Assembly (NCBI RefSeq): GCF_014385005.1
Contig: NZ_JACRSZ010000007.1
Coordinates: 127,452 to 191,451, forward strand
DNA length: 64,000 nucleotides
From: Jingyaoa shaoxingensis
GTDB taxonomy: Bacteria > Bacillota > Clostridia > Lachnospirales > Lachnospiraceae
Direction: 5' to 3'
In this document: positions 16,103 through 25,960 of the stretch, piece after piece
Numbering within the stretch: position 1 is the stretch's first letter
How the letters are laid out: the number at the start of each line of letters is the position of its first letter
Notes under the pieces: model-generated
The model's database searches: none
What the model saw: only the letters and a program-made list of their open reading frames with translations
What the model was told of the DNA's origin: nothing
Position numbers and translations under genes: made by a program

Positions 16103-19027
16103 ATGTTTCGTAGTTTGCCACAATATGATGTAATCAAAACAGAAGAGATCCCGGATATCAAATCCACCGGAACCCTGCTGGTTCATAAAAAGAGCGGGGC
16201 GCGGGTAATGATTCTGGAAAATGAAGATGAAAATAAAGTATTTAATATTGCATTCCGCACACCACCTGCAGACAGTACCGGTGTAGCCCATATTCTGGAG
16301 CACAGTGTATTATGCGGAAGCAAGAAGTTCCCGTCCAAGGATCCGTTTGTGGAACTGGCAAAAGGTTCCCTGAATACCTTTTTAAACGCCATGACTTATC
16401 CAGATAAGACCATGTATCCAATTGCCAGCTGCAATATGCAGGATTTCTGTAATCTTATGGAAGTCTATGTGGATGCCGTTTTCTATCCGAATATTTATCA
16501 AAAAGAAGAGATCTTCCGACAGGAAGGATGGAGCTACGTTCTGGAAAAACCGGAAGATGAGATCGTCTATAACGGTGTTGTATATAATGAGATGAAGGGT
16601 GCATTTTCTTCACCGGATGATGTGCTGGATCGCGAGATCCTGAACTCGCTTTACCCGGATACTCCATATGGTATTGAGTCTGGCGGTGATCCGAAGAACA
16701 TCCCGGATCTGACTTATGAGGAATTTCTGGCATTTCATAAGAAATACTACCATCCATCTAACAGCTATGTTTACCTGTATGGTGATATGGATATGGAAGA
16801 ACGACTGGCCTGGCTGGACAGCGAATATTTAAGTAAATTCGATGCGGACCATGTGGATTCTGAGATCCGTCAGCAGCCGGCATTCGCAGAAGTAAAAGAA
16901 CTGGAAAAGACCTATTCCATTTCCAATATGGAGGAGGAAGCAGATAATACATTTCTGGCATATAACTGGTCTGTGGGAGATGTGTTGGACGCAGACCTTT
17001 CAGCAGCCATGTCTATTGTAGAATATGTATTGCTGGAAGCACCGGGAGCACCACTGAAGCAGGCACTTCTGGATGCAGAGATTGGCAAAGACGTAGAAGG
17101 CAGCTATGACAGCGGTGTACGCCAGCCATATTTTTCTGTGATTGCCAAGAACAGCAATCCGGACCAGAAAGAACAGTTTGTCCACATTATACGCACGGTA
17201 TTACAGGAGCAGGTGGAAAAAGGTCTGGAAGAGCGATCCCTTCTGGCTGGTATTAACAATCTGGAATTCAAGCTACGTGAGGCAGACTTTGGACATTTCC
17301 CAAAGGGGCTGATGTACGGCATCGATGCTTTTGACAGCTGGCTGTATGATGAGAATGAGCCATTCCTCTATCTGAAGCAGATCCAGAGCTGTGATTTCTT
17401 AAAGAGCAAACTGGGTACAGGCTATTATGAAGAACTGATTCGGAAGTATCTTCTGGACAACAGTCACGCATCCTTAATTGTCATGAAGCCGGAAAAAGGG
17501 CTGACAGTCAAAGAAGAAGAACGTGTCAGAGAAAAACTGGCGGCTTATAAGGCATCTCTGTCAGAAGAAGAGATTCAGAAGATGATCGAGAAGACCGGAA
17601 AGCTGCGCATTTTCCAGGAGACTCCGTCAACCAAAGAAGAACTGGAGAAGATACCGCTTCTGCAGCTTTCTGATATACGCAAAGAGATCGCACCACTGTA
17701 TAATCAGCCGATTGATGTGGATGGCACATTGCTTTTGTATCACGAACTGGATACCAACGGCATTGCTTACCTGAATGTGATGTTTGATGCGAAGGGCTTA
17801 ACACCGCAGCAGTTATCTTATCTTGGAATTTTAAAATGCGTTTTGGGTATGGTGGACACAGAACATTATGACTTCCATGAATTGAGCAATGAGATCAATA
17901 TTCAGTCCGGTGGAATTTATCCGGTATCCGATGTATTTGCAGACTTTGCAAAGCCGGGAGAATATGCGGCGGCTTTTGAAATGAAGGCAAAAGTATTATA
18001 TGACAAGATTGATTTTGCCTTTGATATGATCGAAGAGATTCTCTTTACCTCCAGTATGGAGAAAGAAAAACGGCTCTACGAGATCCTGGCACGGTTAAAA
18101 TCCCGTCTTCAGGTAAGACTCACAAGCGCAGGACACTCCACGGCAGCCACCAGAGCCATGGCACATTTTTCACCGGTTTCTGCATTCAATGAACGTACCG
18201 GTGGAGTGGCACTGTACGGACTGGTAGAATCCATCGAGACACATTTTGAGGATAAAAAAGGCGAACTTGTGGACAATCTGAAAAATCTGCTTTCCACCCT
18301 GATGGTACAGGAAGGACTGATGGTCAGTCTGACCTCTGAAAAAGAAATAGTGGAAAAAGTAAAGAGCCGGATGCGAAGCTTAAAAGCCAGACTGCCACAT
18401 CGTGCCGAAAAAGAACAGACACAGGAAAGTATTCTGATCCCACAGTCTAACGAAGGTCTGATGACTGCATCTCAGGTGCAGTATGTAGCACTGGCTGGTA
18501 ACTTCCGTCAATATGGCTGCGAATACAATGGAGCACTGCGCATTCTGCGCACCATTATGGGATATGAATACCTGTGGACCAATATCCGTGTACAGGGCGG
18601 TGCCTACGGATGTATGAGTGGATTTGGCAAGACTGGAGATACCTATCTGGTATCTTACCGGGATCCGAATCTGGGACGTACTCTGGATATATACAAAGGA
18701 ATCAGAGAATATCTGAAGAACTTTACTGTAGATGACAGAGATATGTGCAAATATATCATCGGAACCATCAGCGAATGTGATACGCCGATGAATCCGGCGG
18801 CAAAGGGCAGCCGGTCCTTAAATGCATGGATGAGCCATGTGACAGAAGAAGAATTGCAAAAAGAGCGTGACCAGATCCTTTCTGCAGACCAGAACAGTAT
18901 CCGTGCGCTGGAGCCACTGCTTCAGGCAGTGCTGGATCACGGTAACATCTGTGTCATTGGAGGAGAAGAAAAGATACAGTCTGAAAAGGAACTTTTTGAA
19001 CAGGTAAGACCTTTGATTCGTGGATAA
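16103..19027 (+). CDS. M16C family zinc metalloprotease (PreP/Cym1-like insulinase)
   Basis: This 974-residue peptidasome-type protease makes a closed clamshell that degrades oligopeptides. The inverted zinc motif HILEH is at residues 63-67, with the following SVLCGS typical of the M16C group. The downstream acidic zinc ligand lies in NEMKGAFSSPDD, and the C-terminal half carries the R/Y substrate-binding region (VQGGAYGCMSGF). Length and both halves match bacterial PreP homologues. GGAGG lies 7 bases before the ATG. It leads an apparent operon with era and recO (11- and 2-base gaps), a grouping that probably reflects shared growth-related expression rather than function. Confidence 0.93.
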   Translation: MFRSLPQYDVIKTEEIPDIKSTGTLLVHKKSGARVMILENEDENKVFNIAFRTPPADSTGVAHILEHSVLCGSKKFPSKDPFVELAKGSLNTFLNAMTYPDKTMYPIASCNMQDFCNLMEVYVDAVFYPNIYQKEEIFRQEGWSYVLEKPEDEIVYNGVVYNEMKGAFSSPDDVLDREILNSLYPDTPYGIESGGDPKNIPDLTYEEFLAFHKKYYHPSNSYVYLYGDMDMEERLAWLDSEYLSKFDADHVDSEIRQQPAFAEVKELEKTYSISNMEEEADNTFLAYNWSVGDVLDADLSAAMSIVEYVLLEAPGAPLKQALLDAEIGKDVEGSYDSGVRQPYFSVIAKNSNPDQKEQFVHIIRTVLQEQVEKGLEERSLLAGINNLEFKLREADFGHFPKGLMYGIDAFDSWLYDENEPFLYLKQIQSCDFLKSKLGTGYYEELIRKYLLDNSHASLIVMKPEKGLTVKEEERVREKLAAYKASLSEEEIQKMIEKTGKLRIFQETPSTKEELEKIPLLQLSDIRKEIAPLYNQPIDVDGTLLLYHELDTNGIAYLNVMFDAKGLTPQQLSYLGILKCVLGMVDTEHYDFHELSNEINIQSGGIYPVSDVFADFAKPGEYAAAFEMKAKVLYDKIDFAFDMIEEILFTSSMEKEKRLYEILARLKSRLQVRLTSAGHSTAATRAMAHFSPVSAFNERTGGVALYGLVESIETHFEDKKGELVDNLKNLLSTLMVQEGLMVSLTSEKEIVEKVKSRMRSLKARLPHRAEKEQTQESILIPQSNEGLMTASQVQYVALAGNFRQYGCEYNGALRILRTIMGYEYLWTNIRVQGGAYGCMSGFGKTGDTYLVSYRDPNLGRTLDIYKGIREYLKNFTVDDRDMCKYIIGTISECDTPMNPAAKGSRSLNAWMSHVTEEELQKERDQILSADQNSIRALEPLLQAVLDHGNICVIGGEEKIQSEKELFEQVRPLIRG

Positions 19028-19038
19028 AAGGAGCATAC

Positions 19039-19974
19039 ATGAATATAAATTTAGATGAATTAAGAAACACACCTCAGAAAAAATCAGGTTTTGTGACACT
19101 GATTGGCCGTCCGAATGTGGGAAAATCCACACTGATGAATCATCTGATCGGACAGAAGATCGCGATCACATCCAACAAGCCACAGACCACACGTAACAGG
19201 ATACAGACCGTATACACGGATGAACGCGGGCAGATTGTATTTCTGGATACACCGGGTATCCACAAGGCGAAAAATAAGCTGGGTGAATACATGGTGAATG
19301 TGGCAGAGCGTACCCTGAATGAGGTAGATGTAATTCTCTGGCTGGTAGAACCAAGTACCTTTATCGGGGCAGGGGAGCGTCATATTGTAGAGCAGTTAAA
19401 GAAAACGAAGACACCGGTGATCCTGATTATCAATAAGGTGGATACGGTAGATAAAAAAGAAATCATCAAATACATGGATACTTACCGGAAGGTTTATAAT
19501 TTTGCAGAGATTATTCCGGTATCTGCGCTGCGGGCACAGAATCTGGATTCTGTTCTGGATATGATTTTCAAATATCTGCCATACGGACCGATGTTCTATG
19601 ATGAAGATACCATTACCGATCAGCCACAGAGACAGATTGTGGCTGAGATGATCCGCGAAAAGGCATTGCGCTGCCTGGATGAGGAGATCCCCCATGGAAT
19701 TGCAGTGGCCATTGATCAGATGAAGGAACGAAAAGACAGCGGAATGTTTGATATTGACGCCACCATCATCTGTGAGCGGGATTCGCACAAAGGCATTATC
19801 ATTGGCAAGGGCGGTTCTATGTTAAAGAGAATCGGTTCTGAAGCAAGAAGAGATATTGAAAACATGCTGGAAGCCAAGGTTAATCTGCAGATCTGGGTAA
19901 AGGTGAAGAAAGACTGGCGTGACAGCGATTTCCTGATGAAGAACTTTGGTTATGACAAGAAGGACATTCAGTAA
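19039..19974 (+). CDS. era: GTPase Era
   Basis: Era is an essential GTPase that binds the 3' end of 16S rRNA and aids 30S subunit maturation. The 311-residue protein has G1 GRPNVGKS, G2/switch region (PQTTRNRIQTV), G3 DTPG and G4 NKVD. The C-terminal KH RNA-binding domain carries IIGKGGSMLKRIG. An AAAGGAG site precedes the ATG. recO follows 2 bases after its stop, an arrangement conserved in many Firmicutes. Confidence 0.98.
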   Translation: MNINLDELRNTPQKKSGFVTLIGRPNVGKSTLMNHLIGQKIAITSNKPQTTRNRIQTVYTDERGQIVFLDTPGIHKAKNKLGEYMVNVAERTLNEVDVILWLVEPSTFIGAGERHIVEQLKKTKTPVILIINKVDTVDKKEIIKYMDTYRKVYNFAEIIPVSALRAQNLDSVLDMIFKYLPYGPMFYDEDTITDQPQRQIVAEMIREKALRCLDEEIPHGIAVAIDQMKERKDSGMFDIDATIICERDSHKGIIIGKGGSMLKRIGSEARRDIENMLEAKVNLQIWVKVKKDWRDSDFLMKNFGYDKKDIQ

Positions 19975-19976
19975 GC

Positions 19977-20720
19977 ATGAGTGACAGAATCACACTGACC
20001 GGAATGGTATTATCCGCATTACCGATAGGGGAATATGACAAACGAATTGTTTTGCTGACGAAGGAACGAGGCAAGATCAGTGGTTTTGCCAAAGGCGCAC
20101 GCAGACAGAACAGTCCCATGATGGCGGCTGCCAATCCATTTTGTTATGGGACTTTTGAATGCTTTGAAGGAAGAACATCTTACAATATCTATCAGGCGCA
20201 GATCGACCAGTATTTTGAGAAGCTTTCACTGGATTTTGAAAGTGCCTATTATGGCATGTATTTTCTGGAATTCGCAGATTATTATGCGAGAGAAAATAAC
20301 GATGAAAAAGAGCTACTAAAGCTGCTGTATGTGACCCTGCGTGCACTGGAGCATGGACGGGTGGACCGGAAGCTAATCCGTTACATTTACGAGCTGCGTG
20401 CCATGGTGATCAACGGAGAATACCCGGAGAGCTTTTTCTGCGTCAGTTGTGGATCAGGGGAGCACCTGTGCGGATACTCAGATGAGAAAAACGGGGTAAT
20501 CTGTCAGAACTGTCTGCCACACACGAGGGGAAAAAGACTGCTGGAGTCAACCATATACGCGATGCAGTATGTGACGGCAGCACCACTGGAGAAACTGTAT
20601 ACATTCACACTATCCCCGGAGGTAGAGCGTGAATTTACATCCATGCAGGAAAGATTTCGCCGGAAGATGATTGACAGAGACTTTAAAACACTGGAAATTT
20701 TAAACACTTTACGGATTTAG
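19977..20720 (+). CDS. recO: DNA repair protein RecO
   Basis: RecO loads RecA onto SSB-coated single-stranded DNA together with RecR and anneals DNA in the RecFOR pathway. The 247-residue protein has an N-terminal OB fold (LTGMVLSALPIGEYDKRIVLLTKERG), a helical middle and a four-cysteine zinc site (CVSCG at about 158, CQNC at about 179). It starts 2 bases after the era stop, so translation is probably coupled. Confidence 0.96.
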   Translation: MSDRITLTGMVLSALPIGEYDKRIVLLTKERGKISGFAKGARRQNSPMMAAANPFCYGTFECFEGRTSYNIYQAQIDQYFEKLSLDFESAYYGMYFLEFADYYARENNDEKELLKLLYVTLRALEHGRVDRKLIRYIYELRAMVINGEYPESFFCVSCGSGEHLCGYSDEKNGVICQNCLPHTRGKRLLESTIYAMQYVTAAPLEKLYTFTLSPEVEREFTSMQERFRRKMIDRDFKTLEILNTLRI

Positions 20721-20854
20721 CAGTTGAAAACAGGGCATGTTCTTAGTATAATTGAAATTGTATGATTTTGACTCGTAACTGTGAGGGTACTGAACAGTTA
20801 TGATTTTGATTTGTAATGCAGGAAGGGGAAGTCCTGCATTTTGGAGGGCAGTCA

Positions 20855-21457
20855 ATGAAAAGGGGTTACTTATTAGCCACGTTACTGGGATTTTGCTGTT
20901 TCCTGACAGGGTGCAGCATACTGGAAGGTTTTTCGCCGGAAGTGACAGGAGTATCCGTCAGCAGGAACGGCACGGTTACAGAAGTTGTAAGGGAAAGTTT
21001 TGACGCTTCTTATTACAGTGAAGAAGAACTGAAAAGTGCTGTTGAAAATGAGATCACAGATTATAACAGCAGCCATGGCGACAAGGCTGTGAAAAAGAAG
21101 AGTCTGGAAGTCAAAGACGGAGAGGCACAGATGCGTCTGGTGTATGATTCTTATCAGGATTATGCCGGCTTCAATCATGTGGACTTCTATGTAGGAGACA
21201 TTAACGGGGCCATTCAGGCAGGATATGCCTTTGAGGGAAGCTTTCTTCCGGTCAGTGACGGGAAGGCAGCAGAAGGCAGCAATGTGTGGGGATCCAGTCT
21301 GATGAGCGGTACGAATTATAAGACCGTAGTAGTAAGTGAAGCATTGCTGGTGGATGTACCGGGCAAGATCTGCTATGTTAGTGACGGAGTGAAGGTGACT
21401 GGCAAGTCAGAGGCGGTAACAGAAGACAGCAATGTTGCTTATATTCTTTATGAATAA
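20855..21457 (+). CDS. Putative lipoprotein of unknown function
   Basis: This 200-residue exported lipoprotein has a signal sequence with lipobox LTGC ([20 protein letters not shown]), the Cys being residue 19. The mature part has no recognised domain; it has an acidic helix ([19 protein letters not shown]) and mixed strands. GGAGGG at 20843-20848 places the start at ATG 20855 and excludes an upstream in-frame ATG at 20816. It lies in the same direction between recO and glyQS, 22 bases before the glyQS start. Confidence 0.8.
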   Translation: MKRGYLLATLLGFCCFLTGCSILEGFSPEVTGVSVSRNGTVTEVVRESFDASYYSEEELKSAVENEITDYNSSHGDKAVKKKSLEVKDGEAQMRLVYDSYQDYAGFNHVDFYVGDINGAIQAGYAFEGSFLPVSDGKAAEGSNVWGSSLMSGTNYKTVVVSEALLVDVPGKICYVSDGVKVTGKSEAVTEDSNVAYILYE

Positions 21458-21479
21458 TAAAAAAGTGAGGAGAAATGAT

Positions 21480-22877
21480 ATGGAAAAGACAATGGACAAA
21501 ATTGTTGCGCTGGCAAAATCAAGAGGATTCGTGTATCCGGGATCTGAAATCTACGGAGGACTGGCAAATACATGGGATTATGGCAATCTTGGTGTGGAAT
21601 TAAAAAATAACGTGAAACGTGCATGGTGGCAGAAGTTTGTTCAGGAGAACCCATATAATGTCGGTGTAGACTGTGCAATCCTGATGAACCCACAGACATG
21701 GGTAGCATCTGGACATCTTGGTGGATTTGCAGATCCTCTGATGGATTGTAAAGAGTGTCACGAACGTTTCCGTGCAGACAAGCTGATCGAAGATTATAGT
21801 GAAGAACATGATATTACACTGGAAAAGCCAATCGATGCATACTCTCAGGAAGAGATGAAGAATTTTATTGATGAACATAATGTATGCTGTCCAAGCTGTG
21901 GCAAGCATAATTTTACTGACATCCGTCAGTTCAATCTGATGTTCAAGACTTTTCAGGGTGTAACAGAAGATGCCAAGAATACCGTATACTTAAGACCTGA
22001 GACAGCACAGGGTATTTTCGTAAACTTTAAGAATGTACAGAGAACATCCAGAAAGAAGATTCCATTTGGTATCGGACAGATTGGTAAGTCTTTCCGTAAT
22101 GAAATCACACCTGGTAACTTTACATTCCGTACACGTGAGTTTGAACAGATGGAACTGGAATTCTTCTGTGAACCGGGTACAGACCTTGACTGGTTCCACT
22201 ACTGGAGATCTTTCTGTATCAACTGGCTGCAGACTCTTGGTATCAAAGAAGATGAGATGAGAGCAAGAGATCATGCACCGGAAGAACTTTGCTTCTACAG
22301 CAAGGGTACTACAGATATTGAATTCCTCTTCCCATTCGGATGGGGCGAACTGTGGGGTATCGCAGACAGAACAGATTATGACCTTACTCAGCATCAGAAT
22401 GTATCTGGTCAGGATATGACATATTTTGACGATGAAAAGCATGAAAAATATATTCCATACGTTGTTGAACCATCTCTTGGTGCTGACCGTGTGGTTCTGG
22501 CATTCCTTTGCAGCGCATACGATGAAGAAAATATTGGTACAGAAGAGAAACCAGACATGAGAACGGTATTACATTTCCATCCGGCACTGGCTCCTGTTAA
22601 GATCGGTGTTCTTCCACTGTCCAAGAAGCTGAATGAAGGCGCAGAAAAGGTATTTGCTCAGTTATCCAAGAAATACAACTGCGAATTCGATGACCGTGGA
22701 AACATCGGAAAACGTTACCGCCGTCAGGATGAGATCGGTACACCATTCTGTGTAACATACGATTTCGAATCCGAGACAGACGGTGCAGTCACCATCCGTG
22801 ATCGTGATACCATGGAACAGGTTCGTGTGAAGATCGACGAACTGGATGCATACTTTGCAGACAAATTTACATTTTAA
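21480..22877 (+). CDS. glyQS: Glycine--tRNA ligase, single-chain class II
   Basis: The enzyme charges tRNA-Gly with glycine in the cytoplasm. The 465-residue homodimeric-type enzyme has class II motifs: motif 2 around [25 protein letters not shown] and motif 3 around [14 protein letters not shown]. The N-terminus [21 protein letters not shown] is family-typical, with a Cys-rich insertion (CKECH, CCPSCG). The start at ATG 21480 is set by GTGAGGAG seven bases upstream; an in-frame ATG at 21432 would overlap the lipoprotein gene. No T-box leader was seen in front of it. Confidence 0.97.
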   Translation: MEKTMDKIVALAKSRGFVYPGSEIYGGLANTWDYGNLGVELKNNVKRAWWQKFVQENPYNVGVDCAILMNPQTWVASGHLGGFADPLMDCKECHERFRADKLIEDYSEEHDITLEKPIDAYSQEEMKNFIDEHNVCCPSCGKHNFTDIRQFNLMFKTFQGVTEDAKNTVYLRPETAQGIFVNFKNVQRTSRKKIPFGIGQIGKSFRNEITPGNFTFRTREFEQMELEFFCEPGTDLDWFHYWRSFCINWLQTLGIKEDEMRARDHAPEELCFYSKGTTDIEFLFPFGWGELWGIADRTDYDLTQHQNVSGQDMTYFDDEKHEKYIPYVVEPSLGADRVVLAFLCSAYDEENIGTEEKPDMRTVLHFHPALAPVKIGVLPLSKKLNEGAEKVFAQLSKKYNCEFDDRGNIGKRYRRQDEIGTPFCVTYDFESETDGAVTIRDRDTMEQVRVKIDELDAYFADKFTF

Positions 22878-22884
22878 TGATACA

Positions 22885-22918
22885 GACCGGCATTCTCTTC
22901 TGGAGTGTCGGTCTTTTT
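22885..22918 (+). terminator. glyQS terminator
   Basis: GACCGGCATTC (22885-22895) pairs with GAGTGTCGGTC (22903-22913), one wobble, followed by TTTTT. Confidence 0.9.
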
Positions 22919-23096
22919 CAGTTCAGGTGAAATAGCCTTTTGAATATTTTTCGATTATTTGTGATACATTTGTCTGATTGTGCAATATATAATACAAAAC
23001 AGTGTTAAAAATATAACGATATATACAAAAACACGGTAAACAGATCGAAAAACAGGAAAAATAATCAAAAATATGACTAAAAAATAAAAGTAATAC
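22919..23096. other. AT-rich intergenic stretch upstream of ppdK
   Basis: No gene or clear secondary structure is seen in this very AT-rich sequence; it ends at the ppdK promoter. Confidence 0.5.
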
Positions 23097-23124
23097 TTGA
23101 CTAATTTGTTTAATATGTTATTCT
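23097..23124 (+). promoter_or_regulatory. ppdK promoter
   Basis: TTGACT (23097-23102), 16 bases, TATTCT (23119-23124). The start codon is about 155 bases downstream, leaving a long leader that contains a terminator-like hairpin. Confidence 0.65.
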
Positions 23125-23156
23125 AATTATGTGCAGCTACAACAGGGTAGTCAATC

Positions 23157-23183
23157 ACACCGGGAAAATGACCGGTGTTTTTT
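23157..23183 (+). terminator. Terminator-like hairpin in the ppdK leader (possible attenuator)
   Basis: ACACCGG (23157-23163) pairs with CCGGTGT (23172-23178), followed by six T. It lies about 26 bases after the predicted transcript start and 104 before ppdK. A second small hairpin, GGCTG/CAGCC, lies at about 23233-23251. Confidence 0.6.
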
Positions 23184-23286
23184 GCGCTTAAAAGTTTCTA
23201 TTTTTATGAAGACCTGTTATAGCAAGGAAATATGGCTGTGTGGGAGCAGCCCTATTTTAGCAATTCAGATTAGGAGGAATTTGAGT

Positions 23287-25911
23287 ATGACAAAATGGGT
23301 TTATTTGTTCAAAGAAGGTAATGCGGATATGAGAAACCTTCTTGGAGGAAAGGGTGCGAATCTGGCCGAGATGACCAACTTGGGACTTCCTGTGCCGCAG
23401 GGATTCACGATCACAACTGAGGCATGTACCCAGTATTACGAAGATGGTCAGAAAATTAACGATGAGATTCAGGGTCAGATTATGGAATACATCGAGAAGA
23501 TGGAAGAGATCACAGGAAAGAAGTTTGGGGATAAGGAGAATCCATTGCTGGTATCTGTCAGATCCGGAGCAAGAGCATCTATGCCGGGTATGATGGATAC
23601 CATTTTGAATCTTGGACTGAATGAAGAAGTAGTAGAAGTACTGGCTGATAAGTCAGGTAATCCAAGATGGGCCTGGGACTGCTACCGCAGATTTATCCAG
23701 ATGTTCTCTGACGTTGTTATGGAAGTAGGAAAGAAGTACTTTGAAGAGCTGATTGATAAGATGAAGCTGGCCAAAGGTGTGACACAGGACGTAGAACTGA
23801 CAGCAGAAGACCTAAAAGAGCTGGCTAATCAGTTCAAGGCAGAGTACAAAGAGAAGATCGGCGCAGACTTCCCGACAGACCCGAAGGTTCAGCTCATGGA
23901 AGCCATCAAAGCCGTATTCCGTTCCTGGGACAATCCTCGTGCCAATGTATACCGTCGTGACAACGATATTCCATATTCCTGGGGAACCGCTGTAAATGTA
24001 CAGATGATGGCATTTGGAAACATGGGTGAGACATCCGGAACAGGTGTAGCATTTACCCGTGACCCTGCTACAGGAGAAAAGCACCTGATGGGTGAATTCC
24101 TGATGAACGCTCAGGGTGAAGACGTAGTTGCAGGTGTGAGAACACCTCAGAGAATTGACCAGTTAAAAGAAGTAATGCCGGAAGTATACGATCAGTTTAC
24201 CAAGATCTGTGCGACACTGGAAGATCATTACCGTGATATGCAGGATATGGAGTTTACTATTGAAGACAGAAAGCTGTACATGCTGCAGACACGTAACGGC
24301 AAGAGGACAGCCCAGGCAGCTCTGAAGATTGCCTGCGATCTGGTAGATGAAGGCATGATCACAGAACAGAAGGCAGTAGCCATGATCGATCCAAGAAACC
24401 TGGATACACTACTTCATCCACAGTTTGACAAGACAGCCCTGGTTAAGGCTGTTCCGGTTGCAAAAGCACTGGGAGCATCACCGGGAGCAGCATGCGGACA
24501 GATTGTATTTACAGCAGATGATGCAAAAGAATGGCATGCAATGGGCAAAAAAGTGGTTCTGGTTCGTCTTGAGACGTCACCGGAAGATATCGAAGGTATG
24601 AAGGCTTCCCAGGGTATTCTGACCGTTCGTGGCGGTATGACCAGCCATGCAGCAGTAGTAGCACGTGGCATGGGAACCTGCTGCGTATCCGGATGTGGTG
24701 ACATCCATATGGACGAAGCTAACAAGAAGTTCACACTGGCAGGAAAAGAATACCATGAAGGAGACTGGATCTCCATCGACGGTTCCACCGGTAATATCTA
24801 TGATGGTGTCATCAAGACCGTAGACGCTACCATTGCCGGAGAATTCGGACGTATCATGGGATGGGCTGATAAGTATAGAAAACTGAAAGTAAGAACCAAT
24901 GCAGATACACCTGCAGATGCTAAGAAAGCAAGAGAACTGGGAGCAGAAGGAATCGGACTTTGCCGTACCGAGCATATGTTCTTTGAAGGAGACAGAATCG
25001 ATGCATTCCGTGAGATGATCTGCTCCGATACCGTAGAAGAAAGAGAAGCAGCACTGGAAAAGATCCTTCCGGTTCAGCAGAGTGACTTTGAGAAGCTTTA
25101 CGAAGCACTGGAAGGCAACCCGGTAACCATCCGTTTCCTGGATCCGCCTCTGCATGAATTCGTACCACAGACAGACGAAGATATCCAGAAGCTGGCTGAG
25201 TCACAGGGCAAGAGCGTGGATCAGATCAAGGGCATCATTGATTCCCTGCATGAATTCAACCCAATGATGGGACATCGTGGAGTTCGTCTGGCAGTTACTT
25301 ATCCGGAGATCGCCAAGATGCAGACAAGAGCTGTCATCCGTGCAGCTATCAATGTGAAGAAGAAACATCCAGACTGGAAGATCTGTCCGGAAATCATGAT
25401 TCCACTGATTGGTGATGACAAAGAGCTTCGTTTTGTAAAGAAGACTGTTGTAGATACTGCCAATGAGGAGATCGCAGCAGCAGGCGCAGATCTGAAGTAT
25501 CAGGTAGGTACCATGATCGAGATTCCTCGTGCAGCTCTGACAGCAGATGAGATCGCAAAAGATGCGGACTTCTTCTGTTTCGGAACCAACGACCTGACAC
25601 AGATGACCTTTGGATTCTCCCGTGATGATGCAGGTAAGTTCCTGGAAGCATATTACGAGAGAAAGATCTTCGAAAACGACCCATTTGCAAAACTTGACCA
25701 GAATGGTGTTGGCAAGCTGATGGAGATGGCGATTCAGCTTGGTAAGGGAGAGAACCCGAACCTGCATATCGGCATCTGCGGCGAACACGGCGGCGATCCG
25801 TCATCCGTAGAATTCTGCCACAAGATCGGACTGGATTATGTATCCTGCTCACCGTTCAGAGTGCCAATCGCAAGACTTGCAGCAGCACAGGCTGCTATTG
25901 CGGAGATGTAA
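23287..25911 (+). CDS. ppdK: Pyruvate, phosphate dikinase
   Basis: PPDK interconverts pyruvate + ATP + Pi and PEP + AMP + PPi. In anaerobes with PPi-dependent glycolysis it often runs towards ATP. The 874-residue protein has the ATP-grasp N-terminus (LLGGKGANLAEM, SVRSGARASMPGMMDTILN), the swivelling phosphohistidine domain (GGMTSHAAVVARGMG, His near 455) and a C-terminal TIM barrel with CGEHGGDPSSVEF holding the catalytic Cys near 831. ATG 23287 is chosen because AGGAGG ends 9 bases upstream and the product begins MTKWVYLF as in relatives; a longer in-frame start at 23131 would cover the leader hairpin. It is convergent with pfp, another PPi enzyme. Confidence 0.98.
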   Translation: MTKWVYLFKEGNADMRNLLGGKGANLAEMTNLGLPVPQGFTITTEACTQYYEDGQKINDEIQGQIMEYIEKMEEITGKKFGDKENPLLVSVRSGARASMPGMMDTILNLGLNEEVVEVLADKSGNPRWAWDCYRRFIQMFSDVVMEVGKKYFEELIDKMKLAKGVTQDVELTAEDLKELANQFKAEYKEKIGADFPTDPKVQLMEAIKAVFRSWDNPRANVYRRDNDIPYSWGTAVNVQMMAFGNMGETSGTGVAFTRDPATGEKHLMGEFLMNAQGEDVVAGVRTPQRIDQLKEVMPEVYDQFTKICATLEDHYRDMQDMEFTIEDRKLYMLQTRNGKRTAQAALKIACDLVDEGMITEQKAVAMIDPRNLDTLLHPQFDKTALVKAVPVAKALGASPGAACGQIVFTADDAKEWHAMGKKVVLVRLETSPEDIEGMKASQGILTVRGGMTSHAAVVARGMGTCCVSGCGDIHMDEANKKFTLAGKEYHEGDWISIDGSTGNIYDGVIKTVDATIAGEFGRIMGWADKYRKLKVRTNADTPADAKKARELGAEGIGLCRTEHMFFEGDRIDAFREMICSDTVEEREAALEKILPVQQSDFEKLYEALEGNPVTIRFLDPPLHEFVPQTDEDIQKLAESQGKSVDQIKGIIDSLHEFNPMMGHRGVRLAVTYPEIAKMQTRAVIRAAINVKKKHPDWKICPEIMIPLIGDDKELRFVKKTVVDTANEEIAAAGADLKYQVGTMIEIPRAALTADEIAKDADFFCFGTNDLTQMTFGFSRDDAGKFLEAYYERKIFENDPFAKLDQNGVGKLMEMAIQLGKGENPNLHIGICGEHGGDPSSVEFCHKIGLDYVSCSPFRVPIARLAAAQAAIAEM

Positions 25912-25916
25912 AAATA

Positions 25917-25942
25917 AGCCCCGGGAAAATTATCCCGGGGCT
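25917..25942. terminator. Bidirectional terminator between ppdK and pfp
   Basis: A 9-bp perfect GC-rich stem, AGCCCCGGG (25917-25925) with CCCGGGGCT (25934-25942). On the minus strand the stem is followed by TTATTTTT, so it serves pfp well; on the plus strand the tail is weak. Confidence 0.85.
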
Positions 25943-25960
25943 AAAATTATGTCTAAATAT

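Noticed and set aside
21458..21480. T-box riboswitch in front of glyQS
   Set aside because: No T-box signature (GGTGG-type antiterminator bulge) is present, and only 22 bases separate glyQS from the upstream gene.
23131..23286. 52-residue N-terminal extension of PPDK
   Set aside because: It covers the leader hairpin and T-run and lacks a ribosome site; the family N-terminus begins at 23287 after AGGAGG.
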